From Ciona savignyi (Eukaryota > Chordata > Ascidiacea > Phlebobranchia > Cionidae): a stretch of 64,000 nucleotides of DNA. Below are positions 23,175-33,681 of the stretch, in pieces. Position 1 is the stretch's first letter. Each line of letters begins with the position of its first letter. The position numbers and the translations under genes were made by a program. Location of the stretch: the NCBI GenBank assembly GCA_000149265.1, contig CH000023.1, forward strand, positions 76,140 to 140,139, written 5' to 3'. The notes beneath the pieces were generated by a model, which had not been told where the DNA came from, made no database searches, and was given only the letters and a program-made list of their open reading frames with translations.

Positions 23175-24984
23175 TTAACTTTAGGCATTTTACAATATCT
23201 AATAAAAGGAACTAAATTAGAAATGTGGTATATTCTTATTAACTTATTTGGGTAGTTAAGTAAAGATATATTATATATATTCTTCACTTACTTATCTGAG
23301 TGCTTGCTGTGTACTTATTGTCAGACTACACATCAGCTACTCAACTGTGAATTAACTGTTTTTTGCAATAAGTGGTATTTTCAACCAGTAGGCTAATGCT
23401 CAGTTTCAATAACAGCAGACATTAAATGCACCACATACACAACAGCAAAACATTATACAAACAGCCAAGGTAAACCATGAAAGAAATAGGCTTTTCCCAC
23501 CGCATAGTCTAGCCTTTGCCTAATGGCTGGTTTATTTCTATAAATTGCTGGCAGTTACAGTTTAATGCATTCTGTTATAGTTTTCTTGTTCTGTTTTCAC
23601 TATTATTATTTATGATATAAATTGCTAAGACTTATTATTCTAAAGTCATTTAAATACGAGACCTGTATACCTCAGCATTCAGCTTAGGTCCAGGACCGTG
23701 CAGGCCCTAATGACCGCGCTTAAAGTAAGCTGTCACCATGTACATTGGTTCAGTAAGACTATATGACAAGTGTTATGCTAAGTCTCCATAATAAAAACGA
23801 AAATACAACGCTCCTGCAGGCGCTTCTGTTACTAATTCACCTCTAAACTGACACATGATTGCATACAATGCATATAGGCACGAAATCTCAACAACGTCAG
23901 TGACGTAATACGGGAAATCCCCTAACATAAAATGAAATACATATTTGCTCATAACTCTTTAACCAAAAAATATTGGAAGAAACTGATTTGATTTTTGAAA
24001 TCAGCGTATTTTTTTCCATTTATTAAGATATTCTTAAAATTGACTTCAGTTCCCCTTTAAACAAATACAACACGCTGCAATATACCCAGTAACTCGATGC
24101 TGTACGAGTGGCAAACGATTGTCGGTAAAGGCTAATTTTTGTTTCACGTTTATTCACGAAGATAAACACTAATACCCTAAGGCCTAAAGCCAAATATATA
24201 TTCTTCAAAATGTATTTTTCACGAACTATAAGTACTGAGGGGGAGCTGGCCTTATAAGGTTTATCCTACTGTACTTACTTTTGACTTTTGACCCCATAGT
24301 GGGGTGGCCTCTAAACCGTTTTATATATATATGGAACCGTATATGAATCTTCAGCGTTAACCATTTGACCACGTAGGGCCAACCTCTCACGATTACTAAG
24401 GAAAAAAATAGTTTGGAATAAGTAAATTAGGGGAAACAGTGGGCCTACATTAAAAAGAATAGGGATTCTGTATCCAACCTTATGCAAGTTAGGTTAAAAC
24501 TATTACAAATGTTAATATGTAAATCATAAATAAAGATTAGTTTACATTTGCGCAATGAAATATAATCCCAAAATAAAGAAGTCAGCTGAAAGGTGCGTCA
24601 CGGTTTATTTGATCACGTGAACCTTGCCATTTTTTCTTTTTCATTGTACGACGTCATAATTTTATTTCATTGTTGTTTAAGTTGTTTTGTGGGTACCACA
24701 GTTAAATGTCAAAATAACTAAAAACGTTTTTTATTAAAACTGTTGCGTCTTTGTTAAATTAACGCAGGTACAAGAATACGACTTTAATGCGGAATATAGG
24801 TTTGCCGTGGAAAGTGTGTACCGATTCTTGAAACGATTTATCAGGTGAAAACTAAAAGAAAATAGGGAGGTCAAATACACACTAAAATAAAATTATGACA
24901 TTAAAATTAGTGTAAGGGCTGGATTAAAGTTTAGTTCTGGGGCTGAGGTTAGTGTTTGAGGCCAGGTTAGTTTCCATAGTTTTA

Positions 24985-25278
24985 TGATAGGAGGATATTT
25001 ATGTTTATCCCCGTGTATGGGAAAACCAAGGGGGTTAACACACGGGCAATGGTTAGATCACCTTGTGCCCACCGTCGGGTTACCGAATCTATTGCAGTGT
25101 GTTGTGTAAGATAGACACAGTCTTTCAATTTGGTAGAACCCATTAATCCGCTGGGTACAGGCAATGTCCGTAAAGTGCCTTGACCAAGGACACAACCGAC
25201 TAGCTAGCGACCAGTTTCGCACCTGTAACCTTTCGATTGAAAGGCGACGCACTTAACCGCTAGATCAACCGGTCGGCC
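24985..25278 (-). repeat. tRNA-derived SINE, full length
   Basis: Reverse copy with head, body and tail recognisable, upstream of CHMP4. Confidence 0.8.
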
Positions 25279-25527
25279 GGTTTTAGTGAGAGCCGGTTCT
25301 TTCCTTTTCTCTTTTCCTCCTTTAGTGTTGCCCGTGAAAATTGTATATATTTCTAATACTAAACAGTGATAACATAAATGATTCAATAGACTGATGTTCT
25401 CATATTAATGTAAGTTAAAGAATTAAGTCTTTCCTATGGTCACATAAATGTATATTAATTGTAATAGATTTGTCTTTTCGATATTAGACTAGTCCAATTT
25501 CAATTGGTAAAAAGATGTACATCCCAA

Positions 25528-25770
25528 ACCGAGTAGCTTAACTTGCGGCCTTTCAGCCAATAGGTTGCCAGCTAGTCAGTTGTCTGCTTGAAGATAGCAC
25601 TTAGCGGACATGCCCTGACACAGTGGTTTCGAGGGTTCTACTAAATTGTAGGAGTGTCTTACACAACACACTACAATAATGTTGAGCGCGAGGTATTCTG
25701 ACGATTGTCTGTGATCACGCCCCTTGCGTTTTCCATTTCTGGGGATTAACATGACTATCCTATCTAAGGA
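25528..25770 (+). repeat. tRNA-derived SINE, diverged
   Basis: Forward copy 250 bp from the previous reverse one, ending in CTATCCTATC. It lies just upstream of the CHMP4 start region. Confidence 0.65.
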
Positions 25771-25914
25771 TAGTTTATTACAAAAGTTACCATTACAAAA
25801 GATAAATAAGGACTTAGCATAAAAATATGATATATTTGAGTGTGGAATTAAACTGTCAATACTTATAACAATGTATTTTTCCCCATGTCTATACAGGTAT
25901 TTTAATTGAGCAAG

Positions 25915-28900
25915 ATGTTTAAAAATATATTTGGGGGTGGATCGAAGGGCAAAAGTGCCGGTGTTTCATCTGAAGAGGCGATTCAGAAATTACGCGAAAC
26001 TTCTGATATTTTGATGAAGAAATCTGAATTTCTGGAAAAGAAAATCGAAAATGAAATAAAAACTGCCAAGCAACATGGAACGAAAAACAAAAAAAGTAAT
26101 TTTTGTATTTTTATAATCTGGTTTTGAAAATTGTTATGATCTGGTTTTGAAAATTCTGGAGTACTGGTAACAGTTCCCTGAAAATAAACTTGTAAAATAT
26201 GTGTTTATTGAAATTTAATCAAATTAAGATACCGGTGTGTGTAATCAAGGGTGCGATTCATATGTTTTAGTGGTGAACATCTTACAAAAAAACTGGTGTG
26301 CCAGGATAATGCAAAGCTGGCCGATTGTGACCATTCGCGAATGACTTGCAGCTCTGACTATAATCTGCTTTAAAATAATTCTGTTTTAAAAGTTTTATCA
26401 AAACAGTTGGTAGTTACTTATCAAACCTGTAAATCAAGTGCACTGAAAGTAAATTATGCCCAATTATTCAGTGGCGATCAGTGCACTGAAACGAAAGAAG
26501 CGTTATGAGAAGCAACTGCAGAACGTGGACGGAACGCTGTCCACTGTTGAGTTCCAACTGGAAGCTTTACAAAATGCGCAATCAAATAAACTTGTGTTGG
26601 ACACCATGAAAGTTGGGGCTGAAGCACTGAAAAAAGCACATGGAAACTTGTAAGTTGGTTATATCAAATTATTTTTGTTGATGCCTGTAAGTACCAAAGT
26701 ATTGCATGGAGTTGGAGCACTTTGGAGGTGATAGCATGTCAGCCAAAACCAAAAAGATTAAAGGGGAAAAAACGCCACTAGCTGGTTGCTTGTGTCACTC
26801 ATTTAACAAACAGAGCTTAAACCCAAACAATGTGTCAGTTGCATTTAACAATACAAAAGCTCCAAACACTTAACCTTAATGTTTTTAATTGTTAGATAGG
26901 ATATTCATGTTTATCCAAATGAATGGAAAAACCCAGGGGGTTTATTACACGGGCAATAGTCAGATCACTGTGCGCCCACCGTTGGGTTACCGGAGCAATT
27001 GCAGTGTTGTGTGTATGATATACATGTTTCTTAATTTGGTAGAATCCATTAATCTGTTGGGTTCAGACAATCTTTGTTAGGTGCCTTGCCGAAAGACACA
27101 ACCGACTAGCTAGCGACCACTTTTGTACTTACAACCCTTTGGCATAAAGGTGAAAGCGCTATACCACCAGACTAATCTGTCGGATAATTGCTATACCGGA
27201 ATCACAACTTAAAGTGTATCCGTACTGGTATTATATCCACTATTTACATGCTAACCTCAAAGTGATTCTGTAGTAATTACCAATACAGTGGATACAGTTG
27301 CTTTTGTTTTGTTCTATAAGCCTAAAGAAATGTTTAAAAACAATGGTTTATTTCCATTTGTTTTTAATAAGTAGGATGATTGGTATTGTAACAAATAACA
27401 TGTTTGGTAGCTTGGTTGGTCCTTTGCGACCGCCTAACCATTGTGCGTTTCACATGCTTGAAATATTAAAGCTTTGTCCCTACAAAACAGATTTTTTTAA
27501 ACAAAATATTTAGTTAAAACATTAATTTCATTTGAATTATGAGATGCAGTTTCAAGCAATGTGTTGTTTTATATAAGAGTTTTATAAAAGTTTTTGTATT
27601 TAGATGAAAGACCTATCTAGAGTTATAGTTGCATTTGTATCGGTAATTTGGGTTTCACAAGATAGCATGCAGGTAGTGGTAGATTGAGGATAATTTTAAA
27701 TGGTAATCAATAGAATTGATCCAAAGTATTGGTAACCAAGGAAAACTTTTGTGGTAAGACAGCATCTTCAGTTGAAACAAGTGTATTTCTCTTTCCAAAT
27801 TGTTTCCGTGGGACGTCGTTTTAGATATGTCAGCCAAGCATGTCATATTAGTGTGTTTAGCAATCAATTCAAGGAGCAGGGATTATAAAAGCTTTCAACT
27901 GCATTAGAGCAATTATAAGATTGTTTATTGTTAAGATATATATACATAACTTATGTGGGTGTGACTGTGTGTGTACATTTTAATGTAGTACTTGCTGGTA
28001 ATGTTATTACAGAAGCACTATTGTAGTTTTTATATTACGTAAAATCAATGGAAAAACATGTCATTTAAATAATCGACTATAATGCATAATTTGTAGCAAG
28101 ACTGGAGAGCAGCACATCGTCTTTTTCTGCCACTTAGTATAGTCATTAGGTTGGCAGTTCTGACCAGAAAGGTTTTGGTTTCTATCCTGACTCTGCCTAC
28201 TTATTTAAACTGTTATGCACCTAGGGTTGGGTGAAGAACTTAAGGGACGTTACTCTGATTCAGTGGTTTAAAATAAATTAGTTATGTATTATTAATCGTA
28301 TCAATTTAAACTTTTAAATATAAAGTAGTAATAAGTTCTCAGTTTTAACCTAGTTAGATAGCTCTCGTAACCTTACTGAAGTTGTAGTTATCTTAATAAT
28401 TGTCCATGTTTTTATGACTCAACATGTCACCCTTATAATAACCCTGTTATACTGTCGCCTATGTATTGTATAAGTGCTTGATGTAAGCAGGATTATTTAA
28501 TTGTGTACTTTTTAATAAGCATATGTTTCTATTTTAAACACGATTTTTCTCACTCTTGTCATTTTGGCACCCATACTACAAAGTACAAACAATGCAGTTA
28601 TATATGATGAAGTCCAAAATGTTTACTGATACGGAAAAACACATTTGCATTATATATACAAATAATGCAGTATAAAAGATGGACATTTTTTAACTTATTG
28701 CCAAAACCACATTCGCATATGCAAGTATATATGATGTGAAGTCCAAAATGTTTAATGATATTGCAAAAACTACCTACACATTATATATACAAATATTGCA
28801 TTATATAGTTTTGAAGAAACTCTTAACAGACATTGCAAAACCACTCCATTTTAAATGATTCCTTTTCCTCCCAGGTCCCCAGATGATGTACATGACCTGA

Positions 28901-31340
28901 TGGACGATATCCAGGAGCAACAAGATGTATCGAACGAGATCACAACGGCGTTGTCGGGAGGATTGGGTTATGAGGATGTAGATGAGGTAATTTCTACATG
29001 TTGTTTTAGGATTTAGTCCCAATGTCCGAGATCATTTCAAAAATGGGTGCATCATATAGTATATCGGTTTAACTATTTAAAGAGGTAGATATAACTAGGT
29101 AACTTTAAATTTGGAAAATGAAGCAACAAATGTTTTTTATTACCAGTTCGACTGAATAGCTTGGCGGTTTAGTGCGTTACCTTCATCTTAAAGGTTGTAG
29201 TTTAGAAATTGTTTACTGGTCACGAGCGAGTCGGTTGTGTCCTTGGGGCAAGATGGGTTCTACCAAATTAAAGAAATGTATGATTTATACACAACAGTGA
29301 CAACACACTACAATAGCTTCAGTAACCTGATGGTATGTGAGATAATCTGACGATTGCCCGTGTGGATACCCCCCTTGCTTTTTCCATTCACGGAGATAAA
29401 CATAAATATCCTATTCTACCTATGGTTTATGTACATTTTGTTTGTTTGTTTCTTCTTCACCGTAATCCTGATCCGCATCATTTTAAATCTTAGGATGAAT
29501 TGTTGGATGAACTGGAGCAGTTGGAACAGGAAGAGTTCAACGAGAGCATCCTCAACATCCCAACCACCTCCCAAGATCTTCCAGATGTACCCACCGACAA
29601 ACTTCCTCAGCCGGCCAAAGGTAAACTTCTGTCACGCCCTGTTTCCATTGATAGTTCAGGGTGTACAGTAGGAAACTCTTAAAGTTTCATGGGAAGGCAC
29701 ATTAAACCATGCCAGTTAAACACAACTATGCATTTTCACACATTGACTGACATTTGTTCATTCATGTGACCTTTGCTCTTAAATACAAACTCACCAAACA
29801 AATGTTCGGTTTATACAGTATCATCAGACCAACATTGCTATTTTGGCCCCCCAATAATCTTTAAACAAAAACAATTACAAAATCTAAACTAAAAAAGTTT
29901 TTCATAAATATGACTTGATATCCAAAATTTACATAACATGGTGTTTTATTTTTTATTTTTAAGACCAACAGCATTGGTATAAAGTTACTGTTGCCACTGA
30001 ACTGATTTAAAAAATGGATATTATGCCTAAATAAGATAAAATTGTTGTTTAGTCTTTTTAAAAATTAATATTATGCCTAAATAGAACAAAATGTTTTTGG
30101 AATCAATACTGAATGTTTTGACCAGTGGTTTGGTTTAGTTGAGTATTTGAAATTTGTGGTTGTGCATCACTAAACAAATTTATTCTTTCTGTCACTGTCA
30201 GGAGGGCACTTAAAAATTCAATAAACAGTTGTCTGAGGAGTTGTATCCAACCAACAAAGCAATCCATTACTGAGAACACACACTTTCGATTTTTTATTCG
30301 TTGATGTTTCTTTTTTTTTAGATTTTTTGATTGTGCAATAATTTTGTGCACAGTAAATGCATTGCGACAGATTGATAAGTTTACTAAGAAACATGTTACA
30401 TGCCATAACCCTGATGCATCATTACCAGACAAATCCTTCTAGGCAGTTCCCCCACTAACCAGGATAAGAAACGACAAATCCATCTATCCGATATACTAGA
30501 ACGCACCATTTAGCGTTGTTTTTAAGTTTTACTGAATTATTAATGTGATTTTAACTACTGAGGAAAGAAAACCTACAAAAATATGGTCAAAAGTAACTGT
30601 CAGGCATAGAAAGTGGATTTATTATTGATGAATTTTTAAACCGATTTAATATAATGATTTAGTTTTCAAATTTTAAATGGATTAGGAATTGTGTTGTTTT
30701 AGGTCTGTGCCCTTGATTAACACTGTTTAACTTATTAGTCAACTGTTTAAAAATAAAAAAAGGTTAACCCATTTATCTACAACTAAACAAAAAAGCAATA
30801 ATTCTGATAAGCTCTTGGAGACATTAAACAGTACTTTCTCTTATTATAAAATAAAGCAATGTCCAATTAAACAGTTTATTTTTGTAAAGATTTCCACGGA
30901 CTTTTAAACTGGTGAAACATTTCTCCACAAATGGTTAAAAACCAATTAATGTATTTATGTTATGTTTAGTTAACTTTTATCAGAATATAGGTATATATAT
31001 ACAGCTCCAGTTTTTTCAAAAACCAGGAGGTAACACATCACACGGCCTTGCCCAGGGACACACCAATCCAGCAAGCAAACAGTTTCGAATCTGTAACCTT
31101 TAGGGGCCATTATAATGTGTTGTATATGATTATGAAGTCTTAGTAGAACACAATGATTCACTGGGTTCAGGCGACGCCCTGGAAGTTCCTTGCTCAAGAA
31201 CATCACTTGTTTCAGCGGAAAAGCGACAATAAAAGCAGTTTTTTACCGAATCCTCATTTTAAATTCCTCCTCTTTCAGCGAAATCCGCGAGAACCGAGGA
31301 AGAGGATGACCTTGCTGAACTACAGATGTGGGCTGCATAG
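25915..31340 (+). CDS. CHMP4: CHMP4, ESCRT-III subunit (Snf7/Vps32), complete
   Basis: Five in-phase exons (25915-26095, 26472-26649, 28875-28986, 29494-29620, 31279-31340) give 219 residues plus TAG. The N-terminus MFKNIFGGGSKGK matches CHMP4's membrane-inserting start. The basic core helices follow (ALKRKKRYEKQL, DGTLSTVEFQLEAL). Acidic helices come next (VHDLMDDIQEQQDVSNEI, DELLDELEQLEQEEF). The terminal LAELQMWAA corresponds to the ALIX/Bro1-binding helix (human LKELENWAGSM). CHMP4 is the main filament-forming ESCRT-III subunit in multivesicular-body sorting, cytokinesis and membrane repair. Length fits the family (human 222-233). ATG 25915 is chosen for homology. The acceptor-like TACAG ending at 25896, 18 bp upstream, suggests a 5' UTR splice site or a spliced-leader trans-splice site. 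Paralog A/B/C cannot be decided. Confidence 0.95.
26895..27184 (-). repeat. tRNA-derived SINE in CHMP4 intron 2
   Basis: Reverse copy, moderately diverged, with head, body and tail present. Confidence 0.75.
28590..28850 (+). repeat. Imperfect ~129-bp duplication in CHMP4 intron 2
   Basis: GAAGTCCAAAATGTTTA-type blocks recur at about 28609 and 28738. CATTATATATACAAAT blocks and 'TTGCAAAACCAC'-type blocks recur between them, indicating two to three diverged tandem units ending just before exon 3. Confidence 0.6.
29150..29422 (+). repeat. tRNA-derived SINE in CHMP4 intron 3
   Basis: Forward diverged copy ending in a CCTATTCTACC tail about 70 bp before exon 4. Confidence 0.65.
31030..31205 (-). 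repeat. SINE fragment in CHMP4 intron 4
   Basis: Rearranged reverse fragments. A GCCTTGCCCAGGGACAC-type block and a later CACTGGGTTCAGGCGACG block are both from the SINE body. Confidence 0.5.
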
Positions 31341-33681
31341 TAATATCATGGAACTTCTGTCGTCATTCAAAAGAACTCGACTGAAAAGTTTAAGTCAATT
31401 TCACGGACCACACCGTTGACAACACGTTTAACCCCCCGTTGCAGGGACTAAACTCTGCTTTCAATAAGTCCTGTGTGTACTAATCACCGCGGTATTGTGA
31501 TTTCAAATATTAGAATGTTGTCTACGAATTTATGTATGCACTTTATGTATATAGCTGTGTCAGAATCACACGTAGTTGAATAATAAACTACGGATTTCAT
31601 AAAACAAGCAATAGAATCGATTACCTACTGGTCGACGATATACATACGTGAGACCGACAGAGCATCTGGCAAATACGCCATAATCTGGCAGTTTAATATC
31701 AACAGCGGGACTTTAGCTTTATAAAACTAATTAATTCTTTAGCGGATTTGTTCCAAAACTTGGCCGAGTATAACCATGTGATTTGCTGTACGCGTATTAA
31801 ACGTGCCATCGTTTAAGTTTGCTAGTCTCTGTGGTTAATATAAAGGGTTGTATAAATATTACCAAGTTGTTTATATATAGGTTGTGTCCTGATATCTTCG
31901 GCATCGAAAGTTGCGAATAATACCAGACTTCAACAGACCGTGTGCATTGTGTAGAACTTTCCATACGAGTTATTATGTCAGGATGTAGGACTAACAACGA
32001 GGAACGAGCTAACTAGTTTATTTTCCTTGGATAAGACTTATTAGGAGACGCCTTTAGCTTTAGTACTGTGGAAAATACTGCAATAATTATGCCAATATAC
32101 AAGCGGCATTAATCGGTAGCTCGGATGCTGATTTCCCATGTGATAAGATCCCTGCGTGTTTTCATTCACGCTGATAAAACTTGAACATCGCACTTATAAT
32201 AGCTTTGATAACTGGACTGTTGACAAGAGGCCTATCTGACTATAACAGCCATTATCTAGTGAGTAGTGAGTCATCAGAACGTTACTGTGTGGACTAAATC
32301 GTATTGTATTGCCGCATAGGTTATATATTTTAGCCGGTAGATTGATGGCTTTCAGCGGAAAGGTTTGGTTCGAAACCAGCCGGATGCTTTTTCGGTAAGC
32401 ATACATCGACTAACCAGTGGATTATTGTTTTTCACTAAAACTATAACCCCTATAACCCGACGGTAGACGAAAGGTATTTTGAGGGTCACCTGTGTAAGAA
32501 CGTCCTTTGCGCTTGTATAATCGGCGATACAACATATATCCTCCGTATGCCAATAACTCAATGTAAAACCTTTAACAACTGGGCTGTGGACGCCTACCAA
32601 TAACAGTTATATAAATCCTCCAACACGGGTATTCTTATTCTATCACGAGTTATCCGACGTTAACCAAAAAATTGGATTTCCCACCCTCCAAGATAGAAAT
32701 GACACACAAATTAATCCATACTGAAAGCTTTCCTAAAAGAGATCCACCTATGGGCTAAGAATTTGGTCTGATAAATAATAAAATGTCCGACATAGTCTGA
32801 TGGTTAAGCGCGTCGTCTTTCAGCCGGAGGGTGTAGGTGCGAAACTGGTCGCTAGCTAATCGGTTAAGGCACTTAACGGAATCGGTTAAGGCACTTAACG
32901 GTAAGGCACTTAACGGACATTGCCTGAACCCAGCTGATTAATGGGTTCTACTAAATTCAAAGAACGTGTGAACTACGCACAACACACTGCAAAAGCTTCC
33001 GTAACCCGACGATGGGTGCGAGGTGATTTGACGATTGTGTTAACCCTCTTAGATTTCCCATTGGACCTGGATAAACATGAATATTATATCTATCTTAAAA
33101 CTTGTTATCATTATAACTCGGCAAAAATTTTAATCAATAACCCAGCGGCAGGCAAGTGGTAATATACCAATCATATATATGTTTGGCACGCAAAATGATG
33201 GCCATTAAGGGAAGTTGGAATAATCTGACGGTTGCATATGCTATAATGAACGGTCTTTGAATTTTTCTATTGACGATGGTTAAACAAGATTATACTATTC
33301 TAATGTGGGTTTCCTCACAGCCATATACTTCCTATATGTACATGGTTTGTATTTCCTAATCACCCTGCAGAGTTTTCTTATTCACGGAGGTTAAACATGA
33401 TTATTCTAACCCATTTTTTGTTTTCTTTAGCCATATAGGTTATTTATGTAAAAAGTTTGGATTTCCCAAACAACCAGAATAGAAATCCCACAATATTAAT
33501 CCAGATATCTATGTTGCAAAACAAATCAGTAAATAATGTTAAAATACACAATCGTTGATATGTTATCAGGAAAGGGTAATGCCGGATTAGGGTTTAGAAA
33601 TTAAGGATTATCATCTTCAACGACAACAGCAACAACACCATACGGTACCGGTATACCTGGACGTGGGCGTAAAGAGTAAAA
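31341..33681. other. Intergenic, CHMP4 to MICALL
   Basis: Contains the CHMP4 3' UTR with AATAAA at 31582-31587 and a SINE at 32784-33094. A block at about 32540-32600 (CCAATAACTCA...TGGGCTGTGGACGCCTACC) recurs in MICALL intron 2 near 34930-34990. No supported gene. The sequence just before 33682 lacks a clear TATA box. Confidence 0.5.
32784..33094 (+). repeat. tRNA-derived SINE with internal triplication
   Basis: Forward copy whose 'CGGTTAAGGCACTTAACGG' segment is present about three times in a row (near 32861-32915). It otherwise has head, body and an ATATTATATC tail. Confidence 0.7.

Larger units (their letters stand above)
21637..24056. mobile_element. TTAA-flanked transposon with ~534-bp inverted arms and THAP domain (Kolobok-like)
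   Basis: Two arms, 21637-22170 and 23524-24056, are near-perfect reverse complements starting AGGGGAACTGAAGTC. Each is flanked by TTAA (21633-21636 and 24057-24060), a target duplication used by piggyBac and Kolobok elements. The core encodes a P2X7-tail-like cysteine domain on + and a THAP zinc finger on -, converging and overlapping. THAP plus TTAA favours the Kolobok superfamily over piggyBac. No complete transposase is visible, but 188 undetermined bases lie inside, so autonomy cannot be judged. Superfamily placement is inference. Confidence 0.72.
19493..25914. other. Intergenic, TM9SF1 to CHMP4
   Basis: A 6.4-kb gap without a supported cellular gene. It contains SINE copies at 20783-21064, 24985-25278 and 25528-25770. 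The inverted-arm transposon with a sequencing gap occupies 21637-24056. The remainder is AT-rich with no clear coding signal; 19493 onward is probably TM9SF1 3' UTR. Confidence 0.5.
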
